Positions 1 to 7,001 of a stretch of DNA of 16,111 nt are shown piece by piece. Origin of the DNA: Deltaproteobacteria bacterium (GTDB lineage Bacteria; Desulfobacterota; UBA8473); contig JAUXFK010000033.1 of the NCBI GenBank assembly GCA_030623035.1, positions 1 to 16,111 of the forward strand, given 5' to 3'. The notes under the pieces are model-generated. The model ran no database searches. It was given only the letters and a program-made list of their open reading frames with translations, and was not told the origin of the DNA. Every line of letters begins with the position of its first letter. The stretch's first letter is position 1. The position numbers were made by a program, and so were the translations under genes.

Positions 1-244
1 CATAAAAAAGGGGATATATCAAATCGAAATGCGCTATTTTATCAATAATATCATGTGGTCAGGGTGATTTTTTGAAAAATATTCACTTTATTTCGATCCT
101 TATATCGGAATTCCAGATTTAACTTAAAATGGTTATTGAGTTCCCTAAGAAAAAAATCGGTCACAAAAGCGGCACCAACCATTGAGTTCACCTGCATTTT
201 GTAGCGTAGCGAAAAAATGTCAGGTGGACGATTTGTTATGTTTT
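1..244. other. Non-coding edge region, no gene recognised
   Basis: No supportable coding region was found. One plus-strand frame is open from the left edge to about position 67, but too short to assign to a truncated protein. The 9-mer ATTGAGTTC occurs at 135-143 and 181-189. An imperfect hairpin occupies about 189-226 (see separate entry). Confidence 0.5.
189..226 (-). terminator. Hairpin downstream of the DEAD-box helicase, possible terminator
   Basis: The arm CACCTGCATTTT (189-200) pairs with AAAATGTCAGGTG (214-226) with one bulged base, leaving a loop that contains a GTAGC-GTAGCG direct repeat. It starts 19 bp past the helicase stop on the minus strand. No run of T follows the stem on that strand, so intrinsic termination is doubtful; it may instead be an RNA 3'-end stabiliser or a repeat-family hairpin. 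Confidence 0.3.
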
Positions 245-1834
245 TTATCCATTTTTCTTGGCATGAGTGATCAGCGGCCTCCGGCCTTTCTCTTTAAAGC
301 TGACAACGATTTTCTCTGCTTTATCAAAAGGAACGGTTATAAAAGAAAATTTGTCCATTACCAGTATATCTCTGATATGTTTAGGCTTAACTGAAACTCT
401 GCTCATAATAAGCTCAACAAGTTTTCTGGAATTAATCTTGTCTTTCTTACCAAGTGCGACAAAAAGCCTTGCTTTACCCTGTTGATCAAGTTGCGTTCCC
501 TTTGCACTGACCTCTTTTATTTCACCATAGGCATCAGGATTGAGTTCTTCTTCGAAACAATAGTTAAGCATAGCAGCTAATATTTCTGTCGGAGTATTAT
601 CCTCAAGCAATTTATTAGCCCAGTTATAATATTTAGTATCAATCTCATCTTCAAGAATAGTAGACAGATCATTGTATATCTTTTTCTTTTTAGCTTTGAT
701 AATATCTTTTACCTTCGGTACTTTTGATTTCCTAATATCAGTCTTGGCGATCCTCTGTATAAACATCAGTCGCTTATATTCACCAGGAGTAATAAACGTA
801 ATAGCGTTGCCCTCATTCCCTGCCCTTCCTGTACGGCCTATTCGATGAACATACGACTCCGGATCTTGAGGTAGCGAATAGTTTATAACGTGAGAGAGGT
901 TATTAACATCAATTCCCCGTGCTGCAACATCTGTTGCTATAAGTATAGTTACTCTTTGTTTCTTAAATTTTTCAAGAGTTCTTTCTCTTTGCGCCTGTGA
1001 CATATCTCCATGAATAGCTTCTGCGTTATATCCTCTATCCATTAAATGAGTTACAAGAGAATCAACATCAATTTTTGTTCTACAGAAAACCAGACCGTAA
1101 AAATCATCTTGAATATCAATTATCCTGCATAGTGCCTCAAGTTTGTCAGAGGCTTTTACTTCAAAGTATATTTGCTCCGTCAGATTAGTTGTCAATTGCT
1201 TTTTCGTAACTGTAAGAAGCTCATAACCGTCCATGTATTTACGTGCAAGGTCCTTTATCCTTCCAGGCATTGTTGCAGAAAACAATAGCGTTCTTTTGTC
1301 AGGATTTGTATGCTTCATTATTTCTTCCATATCTTCGATGAATCCCATATTAAGCATTTCATCTGCCTCATCAAGTATCAGTTGCTCAATTTTTCCAAGC
1401 TTTAATGTCTTTCTGTTAAGATGATCAATTACCCTGCCCGGAGACCCAACTATTATATGCACGCCTTCTTTCAGTCTGCGAAACTGCTGATCAATAGATT
1501 GACCGCCATATATTGGTACTATTTTGATATTCTTGTCTCCTTTGAGTGAATTGATTTCTTCTGATACCTGAATGGCCAACTCTCGTGTAGGAACCAGAAT
1601 TATTGCCTGAACTGTTTTGGAATCTGTGTTAACCATTTCTATCAGAGGTAATCCGAATGCAGCTGTTTTGCCCGTACCTGTTTGGGCCTGAGCGATGATA
1701 TTAGTGTCATCTCTTAGCATTACAGGGATAGTCATAGCCTGAATTGCGGTTGGCTCTTCAAAACCCTTTTTATTAATTGCGTCCAGTACTTTTGATGAAA
1801 GTCCAAGGTCATTAAATGTCTTTTTGTTTGCCAT
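245..1834 (-). CDS. deaD: DEAD-box ATP-dependent RNA helicase (DeaD/CsdA-like)
   Basis: An ATP-dependent RNA unwinding enzyme of 529 residues, probably acting in ribosome assembly and mRNA remodelling in the cytoplasm. All core motifs are visible: Q-motif region around residues 25-36 (GFEEPTAIQ), Walker A AQTGTGKT (50-57), PTREL (82-86), SPGR (131-134), DEAD (155-158), SAT (186-188), motif V ATDVAARGID (300-309) and HRIGRTGR (330-337). Residues about 455-529 look like the DbpA/CsdA-type RNA-binding domain (RLFVALGKKD... start), as in full-length DeaD proteins. An upstream in-frame ATG at 1888 would add 18 residues, but the ATG at 1834 has TTAGGAA about 7 nt upstream and starts with the family-typical sequence MANKKTF, so it is preferred. 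It stands alone, tail to open space. DeaD genes are often cold-induced; a palindrome just upstream is listed separately. Confidence 0.93.
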   Translation of the reverse strand: MANKKTFNDLGLSSKVLDAINKKGFEEPTAIQAMTIPVMLRDDTNIIAQAQTGTGKTAAFGLPLIEMVNTDSKTVQAIILVPTRELAIQVSEEINSLKGDKNIKIVPIYGGQSIDQQFRRLKEGVHIIVGSPGRVIDHLNRKTLKLGKIEQLILDEADEMLNMGFIEDMEEIMKHTNPDKRTLLFSATMPGRIKDLARKYMDGYELLTVTKKQLTTNLTEQIYFEVKASDKLEALCRIIDIQDDFYGLVFCRTKIDVDSLVTHLMDRGYNAEAIHGDMSQAQRERTLEKFKKQRVTILIATDVAARGIDVNNLSHVINYSLPQDPESYVHRIGRTGRAGNEGNAITFITPGEYKRLMFIQRIAKTDIRKSKVPKVKDIIKAKKKKIYNDLSTILEDEIDTKYYNWANKLLEDNTPTEILAAMLNYCFEEELNPDAYGEIKEVSAKGTQLDQQGKARLFVALGKKDKINSRKLVELIMSRVSVKPKHIRDILVMDKFSFITVPFDKAEKIVVSFKEKGRRPLITHAKKNG

Positions 1835-1858
1835 ATATTTTTTCCTAATTATTATTTT

Positions 1859-1871
1859 TTGGTTTAACCAA
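1859..1871. promoter_or_regulatory. 13-bp palindrome upstream of the helicase gene
   Basis: TTGGTTTAACCAA is a perfect 6-1-6 inverted repeat 24 bp upstream of the helicase start codon, within its probable leader or promoter. It could be an operator or a short RNA hairpin. No promoter hexamers of convincing spacing could be picked nearby, so its role is inference. Confidence 0.25.
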
Positions 1872-1990
1872 GCTTGACAAATATACACTATTATCGGTAA
1901 AAAGATGCCAAAAAATTTCTAAGCATAATAAATATATGTGTTCAAGCCGGACAGAAATAGCCGAATCAATTTTAACTTTTCACAGAATCA

Positions 1991-2065
1991 TGCGGATCGA
2001 ACAGACGCCCTTCGGGAGTTCCTCATCCGCACCATTGTTGCCGGGAGCGAAGTGTCCGGCAACAA
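1991..2065. repeat. Tandem pair of stem-loops, possible REP-like dispersed repeat
   Basis: First structure, 1991-2031: TGCGGAT pairs with ATCCGCA, with inner GAAC/GTTC and a CCC-TTC-GGG tip. Second structure, 2035-2065: TTGTTGCCGG (2035-2044) pairs perfectly with CCGGCAACAA (2056-2065) around an 11-nt loop. The pair is GC-richer than its surroundings, which suggests an imported or dispersed intergenic element. Only one copy is present in the window, so a repeat family cannot be shown from this sequence. Confidence 0.35.
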
Positions 2066-2135
2066 CAAGTGATTATATGGTTTATAGTCAAGTATCATAG
2101 GTAGTGTATAACATTTTGTGTAAATTCGAAGAGGG

Positions 2136-2180
2136 TAGAAAAAGAGCGCTTTTCCTATATAAAGAAGAGAGGAAAAGCGC
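2136..2180 (-). terminator. Rho-independent terminator of the radical SAM gene
   Basis: On the minus strand, 15 nt after the radical SAM stop, GCGCTTTTCCT (reading from 2180) pairs perfectly over 11 bp with AGGAAAAGCGC (2156-2146) around a 13-nt loop, and is followed by TCTTTTTCT. Stem, position and U-tract fit intrinsic termination. Confidence 0.8.
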
Positions 2181-2194
2181 CCTGTGGTCTGCAT

Positions 2195-3805
2195 TCAGTA
2201 TGCGTCTTGTTCTGCAGATTGCAATACGCCTTTATTTATTTTCTTATATAATGTTTTTGGTTGTCTTACATCTGTATGAAAAGTAATTCTAAAATACTCT
2301 TTAATAGAAAACAGAACAACTACCAGCGATAAAGCAAATGTTTTAAGGTTACTTTTGCCTAGAAGTTTGTTGTAATTTTTTCTAATTTCAGTAAGCATAT
2401 TTTTTGCGGCATCATTTTGACAAAATATTCTCGAACTAAAAAGAAAAAATCTCATCATTTCCAGCCTTGATTTAAATTTACCAGCCCGTTGTTTTATTTT
2501 TGGATCTGGATGATTAACGCAATATTCATACCCTTGGAGTGATGTCTGCATTGCTCTAATTAAAGATGGACCGTTCTTTTGGTAGTCAAAAATAAAAGCT
2601 TTCTTCAGAAATTCATTTGATTCATCAGGAGTGAAGTGCTCATGATGAAACCAAATATTTTTCTGCCCATGTTGAGTAAGAAGCGGAATATCAGCAAGGA
2701 GTTTCCCTTCCTCTTTATAATTTTTATAAAGTGTCGTCCCCGGGATTGGTCCCAGCTGCATAAACTGAAGATAGTCTGCATTTAAGGACGTTGCAAATGT
2801 TATATCATCCCAAATCGTTTCCTTATCATGGTGTTCCAGGAAAAGGATGGCAGAAACCATAACTGAAATGCCTCTTCTCTTAAGTTCTTTGAAAAGGTGA
2901 TGAAAGTCTACCCCTTTGTTTTTTTCGTATATTTCCTTTTTGGATTCAACCCCAATCCAAACGAAATTAACACCTAGCCGCACAAGTATATCGAGATCTC
3001 CGATATCAATAAAAGTTTCTGCTGAACTGAAAATAGCAAATGTAAAATAGCGTCCTTCCCTGTCCATTATCTCTAATAGTTCAAGTGCACGATCCTTGGC
3101 TTTTAAAAAGTTTTCATCCATAACTCCAAAATCAGTTATGCCAAGTTTATCTTCATATTCGCAACAAACATCAAAAATTTCTTTCCCTGTTTTTAAATAT
3201 GGAATGTAATCGCCAAAAAAATGAGACGTAGCGCAAAAATGGCATTTATTTGGACATCCAACCCCGGTTATTAAAATACCACCATCTGATGCCCAGGGCA
3301 CTCCCATAATTTCACGATTGAATGAGCTATATGATAGGGGGTGTTTTATGGGTTTATTCTGATCTTCGTTAAAAAGATCCCTCAAAAAGCTAATGCCTTC
3401 CCCGTGACAGATAAAATCATGCTCGATCATATTTTCAATATTTGGTATATTAACGCCGTGCCCCCCTAATACAATTTGTGAATCAGGTGAAATTTGTCTA
3501 ACAAGTCTCGCCATCTTTTTGGCTTTTTCAAAATTCGGTATAATAAAGCTTATGCCTATATAATCATACCCTTTTTTCAATTCCTTTTTAAAGCGTCTTA
3601 GTGTTGGAAAATCTAACACCGCAGTTGGAACGTCTATATTTTCTGCGAGAAGATACAAGCCGTGACTGCTATGGTTAAATCTATACGAAAAGATGCCTTG
3701 TTCTCGCGTTACCTGATTATGGAATAACTCCATTTTATTTTCTTTTTCACCATATTGATCATCAACGCTAAATGGGCCAAAAACAGATGTAAGTAGCATT
3801 TTCAT
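2195..3805 (-). CDS. B12-binding-domain-like radical SAM protein
   Basis: A 536-residue radical SAM enzyme of unknown substrate. Residues about 55-150 resemble the Rossmann-like cobalamin-binding domain placed N-terminally in this class (GISFIIPN, 84-91; VLGGHG, 112-117), but the DxHxxG motif for lower-ligand-displaced cobalamin is not visible, so cobalamin binding is uncertain. The [4Fe-4S] motif is C184-xxx-C188-xx-C191 in GVGCPNKCHFC. Downstream are typical TIM-barrel segments, including GVMDENFL, WIGVES and QLGPIPGTTLY; the last is common in enzymes annotated as B12-binding radical SAM proteins of lipid, hopanoid or tetrapyrrole modification. A moderately hydrophobic stretch near residues 495-510 could touch the membrane. 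The ATG at 3805 overlaps the stop of a truncated toxin frame as ATGA, with GTGAG upstream as a weak ribosome binding site; an ATG two codons later is an alternative. It ends at a strong terminator. Confidence 0.85.
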   Translation of the reverse strand: MKMLLTSVFGPFSVDDQYGEKENKMELFHNQVTREQGIFSYRFNHSSHGLYLLAENIDVPTAVLDFPTLRRFKKELKKGYDYIGISFIIPNFEKAKKMARLVRQISPDSQIVLGGHGVNIPNIENMIEHDFICHGEGISFLRDLFNEDQNKPIKHPLSYSSFNREIMGVPWASDGGILITGVGCPNKCHFCATSHFFGDYIPYLKTGKEIFDVCCEYEDKLGITDFGVMDENFLKAKDRALELLEIMDREGRYFTFAIFSSAETFIDIGDLDILVRLGVNFVWIGVESKKEIYEKNKGVDFHHLFKELKRRGISVMVSAILFLEHHDKETIWDDITFATSLNADYLQFMQLGPIPGTTLYKNYKEEGKLLADIPLLTQHGQKNIWFHHEHFTPDESNEFLKKAFIFDYQKNGPSLIRAMQTSLQGYEYCVNHPDPKIKQRAGKFKSRLEMMRFFLFSSRIFCQNDAAKNMLTEIRKNYNKLLGKSNLKTFALSLVVVLFSIKEYFRITFHTDVRQPKTLYKKINKGVLQSAEQDAY

Positions 3806-3903
3806 GATATTCTCACTTTAGAAAGTTTTTCGGTGATTGTCTTTTTACCTGAACCGTTCGGCCCAGCTACAATGATAAGCCTCGGGCTCTGCTTATCTTT
3901 CAT
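3802..3903 (-). pseudogene. Truncated zeta-toxin-like P-loop protein (N-terminal stump)
   Basis: A 33-residue frame on the minus strand, too short for standard ORF cut-offs. It begins MKDKQSPRLIIVAGPNGSGK, which is the N-terminus of zeta-toxin/P-loop kinase-like proteins (normally around 190-250 residues). The Walker A reads GPNGSGKKT where the family has GPNGSGKTT, so the Ser/Thr that ligates Mg-ATP is replaced by Lys. The frame stops at 3802-3804, and that TGA overlaps the ATG of the radical SAM gene. The rest of the toxin is absent. Its ATG overlaps the end of the antitoxin-like frame by 11 nt (3893-3903), as in translationally coupled toxin-antitoxin operons. Family assignment rests on remembered sequence patterns, not a search. 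Confidence 0.65.
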
Positions 3904-4089
3904 GTCGGTATAGAATCTTTCTGGCGGGACACTGTTCGCCGATTATAGTCTGAAGTTTCTTGAAATGCCAAGCCAAGGCTTCGTGCTTGCGTGCGCGAGC
4001 TTCATCGCCGGCCTGCTTTATCAGCGCGGCGAGTCGCTTTCCAGCATTTTCTTGATTTTTTTATCATTTAAATCGAATCCTTGTTTCAT
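3893..4089 (-). pseudogene. Frameshifted antitoxin-like small protein
   Basis: On the minus strand, ATG at 4089 opens MKQGFDLNDKKIKKMLESD and would stop at 4021-4023 after 22 residues. Shifting frame near 4033-4040 restores a continuous charged, helical sequence (ALIKQAGDEARARKHEALAW, then HFKKLQTIIGEQ) that ends at 3893. The span of 197 nt is one short of 66 codons, consistent with a single-base deletion in a ~65-residue protein. GGGAG lies upstream of the ATG. The position directly before and overlapping a zeta-toxin-like start suggests the cognate antitoxin; that function is inferred from context. Confidence 0.55.
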
Positions 4090-4120
4090 GACACAATTAA
4101 CTCCCAATAATGTTTGTTAT

Positions 4121-4183
4121 GCCCAACGCAAAAACCAGCCGCCGAGGTACGAGGTCGGCCGGATTGCTTTAATTGCGCCGGAC
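4121..4183 (-). repeat. Possible degenerate integron attC site
   Basis: Plus-strand GCCCAACGC (4121-4129) fits the attC core RYYYAAC, equal to GTTRRRY (GTTGGGC) on the minus strand. Inside it, CCAGCCGCCGA pairs with TCGGCCGG (4155-4162) with one mismatch and one bulged base. The opposite outer end, GCGCCGGAC (4175-4183), matches the core complement only in part. In the minus orientation the perfect GTTGGGC end sits 31 bp before the antitoxin-like ATG, where a cassette gene would start. Plausible but degenerate. Confidence 0.3.
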
Positions 4184-4475
4184 TAAGGGTGCCGCCTCTT
4201 TACTCCCTGCAATGTGTAAATTCAAGAAAGACACTCTCATAATTACCTCACACTGTCAATAACCAGGGTATTGATCCGTTCAGCAACAACCAACATAACC
4301 ATATAGTCTCTCATATTTTAACTTTCTTGTAAAGAAAGTTTTTCAACCCGCTTACAAATATAGGTGTGTACCCCCTTAAAATATTTCTATTTTTGTAACA
4401 GTTTAGCTTTTTGAAATTTTAGTTGCTAAGGCGGTGGTCGAATTTTAATCCGTGCAACTGTTTGAAAATCTAAGT
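4184..4475. other. Gene-free stretch with hairpins
   Basis: No coding region could be supported. Visible items: the 15-mer TACCTCACACTGTCA (4244-4258), which recurs at 13606-13620; an imperfect hairpin TCAATAACC-A-GGGTATTGA (4256-4274); and an AT-rich terminator-like hairpin at 4320-4344. The region looks like remnants of inserted DNA between the decayed toxin-antitoxin module and the MITE. Confidence 0.5.
4320..4344 (+). terminator. AT-rich terminator-like hairpin
   Basis: AACTTTCTT-GTA-AAGAAAGTT is a perfect 9-bp stem with a 3-nt loop, followed by TTTC on the plus strand. There is no plus-strand gene upstream for it to terminate, so it may be a leftover of an inserted element. Confidence 0.4.
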
Positions 4476-4619
4476 AGTGTCCATCCAGAAATGAGCAATT
4501 TTGTGCAAGGTCAAGGAAGGCGAAGATTTTAACCGCAGGAATATATTGACATATTTCGAGGATTAAAATCTGAGCCTGACGCAGAGATTGGGCAAAAGGG
4601 CCATTTATGGATGGACACT
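4476..4619. mobile_element. 144-bp palindromic MITE-like element
   Basis: Terminal inverted repeats AGTGTCCATCCAGAAATG (4476-4493) and CATTTATGGATGGACACT (4602-4619) match at 17 of 18 positions. The similarity continues inward (GC..TTTTG..CAA...GGC..AGATTTTAA on both arms) to a centre near ATATATTGACATAT, so the whole element folds as one long imperfect hairpin. No transposase is encoded and no clear target duplication is visible. The structure is typical of a non-autonomous element mobilised in trans; an identical autonomous partner was not seen in the window. Confidence 0.72.
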
Positions 4620-4650
4620 GGTTAATCAAAACAAGGAACCATAACCGACG

Positions 4651-5037
4651 ATGTTTTTGAAGCTCTTTTTAGCTTTTACAATAATTCCTTTTTTGGAACT
4701 CTACCTGCTGATAAAGCTAGGAGGTTATCTCGGGGCATTTACTACGATCCTGATCGTGATTATAACCGGCTTTTGGGGCGCTTACCTGGCAAAATTCCAG
4801 GGTATCAGGACAATGACCAGGATAAAGCGAATTTTAAACCAGGGAGGATTGCCTGCACAAGAGATGATCGATGCAATGCTTATCTTTATTGCAGGAGCTG
4901 TCTTACTCACCCCAGGTTTCCTAACAGACATTGCAGGAATCATAATCCTGATACCTAAGACAAGGCTCTATATTAAACGCTGGCTGAGATACAAGTTTGA
5001 TCAATGGATCAAACGAAATCGGATTGTTACTTATTGA
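4651..5037 (+). CDS. fxsA: FxsA family membrane protein
   Basis: A 128-residue inner-membrane protein of the FxsA family. In E. coli FxsA counters F-plasmid PifA phage exclusion; its normal role is not known. Hydrophobic segments lie at about residues 3-20, 25-45 and 75-102. Family-typical stretches are IPFLELYLLIKLG, the TGFWGAYLAKFQG loop, and the segment around AGAVLLTPGFLTDIAG, followed by a basic C-terminus (KRWLRYKFDQWIKRN). Length is typical. The ribosome binding site is poor: AAGGA sits 13 nt before the ATG. The gene begins 31 bp past the MITE, so the element may have displaced or supplied upstream control sequence. The maf gene follows 55 bp later on the same strand. Confidence 0.88.
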   Translation: MFLKLFLAFTIIPFLELYLLIKLGGYLGAFTTILIVIITGFWGAYLAKFQGIRTMTRIKRILNQGGLPAQEMIDAMLIFIAGAVLLTPGFLTDIAGIIILIPKTRLYIKRWLRYKFDQWIKRNRIVTY

Positions 5038-5092
5038 GGAGCTGCTACCCGGATCAAATTCCTTTGAGCGACATTTAAAATAAGGGATAAGA

Positions 5093-5692
5093 ATGAGACT
5101 CATACTGGCTTCTTCTTCTCCAAGGAGGAGAGATTTAATGAAGCAGCTTGGACTTCAGTTCGAGGTAATCCCAAGCAGTGCAAAAGAAAGCATAAAAAAT
5201 GGGGAAAATCCGATTGAACACGTTTTGCGCTTAGCCGAGGACAAGGCGTTAGACGTTGGAAAGAGCATGAAAGACTCATGGATAATTGGAGCAGATACGA
5301 TTGTTTTACTCAATGGTGAGATTTTGGGAAAACCTGTCAAAGAACAAAATGCCTATCAAATGTTGATTAAGTTAAGTGGTAAAGAACATCGAGTAATAAC
5401 AGGTTTTTGTATCTTCAATACCAATACGAAGGAATCTATTAAGGAATATGTAAAGACTCGCGTTACGATTAAGGAGCTTTCGGATGAAGATATCAGGGGA
5501 TATATCCAAACCAAAGAACCCTTTGATAAGGCTGGAGCTTATGCAATTCAGGGAATTGGGGCTTTCATGGTCAAAGAGATAAAAGGGTCGTATACCAATG
5601 TGGTTGGCCTGCCCATATGTGAATTGATAGAGGCTTTAAGCCGATTGGGGGCAGTAAAACTCTTTGAGCCCCCTAACCTTCAACAGGGTTGA
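5093..5692 (+). CDS. maf: Maf family nucleoside triphosphate pyrophosphatase
   Basis: A 199-residue Maf/HAM1-fold enzyme that hydrolyses (often non-canonical) nucleoside triphosphates to the monophosphate and pyrophosphate in the cytoplasm. Motifs: SSSPRR (7-12) for phosphate binding, GADT with catalytic D68, GKP (79-81), the PFDKAGAYAIQG block (143-154) and GSYTNVVGLP (165-174). The DKAGAYAIQG form suggests the dTTP/UTP-specific (YhdE-like) subgroup rather than the YceF type. AAGGG lies 7 nt before the ATG. It sits between fxsA and a YggS-type gene in what reads as a housekeeping operon. Confidence 0.93.
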   Translation: MRLILASSSPRRRDLMKQLGLQFEVIPSSAKESIKNGENPIEHVLRLAEDKALDVGKSMKDSWIIGADTIVLLNGEILGKPVKEQNAYQMLIKLSGKEHRVITGFCIFNTNTKESIKEYVKTRVTIKELSDEDIRGYIQTKEPFDKAGAYAIQGIGAFMVKEIKGSYTNVVGLPICELIEALSRLGAVKLFEPPNLQQG

Positions 5693-5789
5693 GCATTTCT
5701 CAATGGGCGAAAGCTATAATATAAAGAGGCTTTTCATAAGATAGAAAAAGTTTTTTACGAGTTTTAAACATTTTACTGTTGGGGACAAG

Positions 5790-6482
5790 TTGGAACATCG
5801 GGTCATTGATAATTTAATGCGGGTAAAAGAAAAGATCGAAAAAGCTGCGACTCAATGTGGCAGAAACCCTGATGATATTAAGCTTATGGCTGTTTCAAAG
5901 ATGGTTGGGGTTGAAAAGATCAAAGAGGCAATATCTGCAGGGGTAACCATCTTAGGTGAGAATTATCTTCAGGAGGCAAAAAGAAAAATAGAAGAGATAG
6001 GAAAAAGCGTTCAATGGCACATGATAGGTCATCTCCAGACCAATAAGGTAAAACAGGCAATCGAATTATTCGACCTCATACAATCAGTAGACAGGTTAAG
6101 CCTGGCACAAGAGATTCATAAGAGAGCAAAAAACTTAGACAAGAGGGTCCGTATATTGGTTCAGGTAAACATCTCCGAAGAAGATACAAAATCAGGTATT
6201 GAAAGCGAAAACGCCGTGTCCCTCATATCAGAGATTGCCAGGTTAAAAAATATAAGCATCGAAGGCCTTATGACAATTCCCCCCTATCTACTCGATCCAC
6301 AAAAAGTCCGGCCTTACTTTAAATCATTGAGAGAACTAAGTGAAGAAATTGAGAGAAGAGGGTTTGAGAATACCTCCATGAAGGAGTTATCCATGGGGAT
6401 GTCAAATGACTTTGAGGTAGCCATTGAGGAAGGAGCCACTATCGTTAGAGTAGGAACAGCTATATTCGGAGAAAGAGGATGA
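5790..6482 (+). CDS. YggS/PLPBP family pyridoxal phosphate homeostasis protein
   Basis: A 230-residue PLP-binding protein with an alanine racemase-like barrel, known in this family for B6 and amino acid homeostasis rather than catalysis. Lys37 in LMAVSKM is the expected PLP-linking lysine; GENYLQEA (56-63), WHMIGHLQTNK (76-86), LSMGMSNDFEVAIEEG and VRVGTAIFGER near the C-terminus are family signatures. The third position after the lysine motif is M rather than the commoner T (VSKMVG versus VSKT). The start is TTG at 5790 with GGGG 5 nt upstream; the next in-frame ATG (5817) lacks a ribosome binding site and would drop the first helix. Confidence 0.92.
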   Translation: MEHRVIDNLMRVKEKIEKAATQCGRNPDDIKLMAVSKMVGVEKIKEAISAGVTILGENYLQEAKRKIEEIGKSVQWHMIGHLQTNKVKQAIELFDLIQSVDRLSLAQEIHKRAKNLDKRVRILVQVNISEEDTKSGIESENAVSLISEIARLKNISIEGLMTIPPYLLDPQKVRPYFKSLRELSEEIERRGFENTSMKELSMGMSNDFEVAIEEGATIVRVGTAIFGERG

Positions 6483-6515
6483 AGGTCGATTTTTTAATTT
6501 GAATAAGGACTTATT

Positions 6516-6932
6516 ATGGAAGTACGGATAGATGGAAACGGAAAGCAGCCGGATAAGACCCTTCCGAATATAGAGATTGCCCTTTCTATCAGGCATTCAC
6601 ATTCACAACAGTCGATGCAAAAGTTGTATTATAACGTCTTTATGTCAGAATCAGAAGAAGGGATAAACTGGCGAACCGCAATAGGAATGGTTGAAATCTC
6701 TTTGGAAAATGTCTTAGACAGTGATCCGAGTATTATACAATTGGATCTATCTCAAAATGTTTATCTGCTCAATTCTGAAGGCAATAGAAAATTGGAAGAC
6801 AATATATTCATCCTAAAAGATAATAATGGCAAGATACACCTTTTGACCAGAGTAATGGGGCAAAGGGGCAGGAAAATTTTAAAGAATATACACCGACAGT
6901 TAATGCAGAAAATTCGTCTTGATATCTTTTGA
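6516..6932 (+). CDS. Conserved-looking protein of unknown function
   Basis: I do not recognise this 138-residue protein. It has no signal peptide, membrane segment or cysteine. The middle has alternating hydrophobic residues (IALSIRH, YYNVFM, AIGMVEISL, IIQLDL) suggestive of beta strands, and the last 25 residues are basic and probably helical (GQRGRKILKNIHRQLMQKI), which could bind nucleic acid or a membrane surface. AAGGA lies 6 nt before the ATG, supporting translation. It follows the YggS-type gene by 33 bp and precedes the pentapeptide-repeat gene by 69 bp, so it is probably co-transcribed with the preceding genes. Confidence 0.7.
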   Translation: MEVRIDGNGKQPDKTLPNIEIALSIRHSHSQQSMQKLYYNVFMSESEEGINWRTAIGMVEISLENVLDSDPSIIQLDLSQNVYLLNSEGNRKLEDNIFILKDNNGKIHLLTRVMGQRGRKILKNIHRQLMQKIRLDIF

Positions 6933-7001
6933 ATAGATGATTCTACATAAAATAAGGGGGGAATGGAGAGATAAAAATAATATCTTTAAAGGGGTTGATC
7001 T

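Larger units (their letters stand above)
1835..2135. other. Intergenic stretch with two structured segments, no gene
   Basis: Between the helicase start and the radical SAM terminator no credible ORF was found; a 68-codon minus-strand frame here reads through hairpin DNA and has no ribosome binding site context or family resemblance. The DNA contains the helicase leader (1835 to about 1930) and a GC-richer hairpin pair at 1991-2065. Confidence 0.5.

Noticed and set aside
1988..2194. 68-codon minus-strand open frame
   Set aside because: It runs through the radical SAM terminator and the twin stem-loops, with no ribosome binding site or family resemblance.
3965..4186. 73-codon plus-strand open frame
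   Set aside because: It is antisense to the antitoxin-like remnant and crosses the attC-like palindrome; the minus strand carries the recognisable protein sequence.
4546..4551. TTGACA inside the MITE as a -35 for fxsA
   Set aside because: No -10-like hexamer is found at 15-19 bp; the nearest (TAAAAT) is only 12 bp away.
4426..4629. 67-codon minus-strand open frame
   Set aside because: It is nearly all MITE sequence; the open frame is a by-product of the palindrome.
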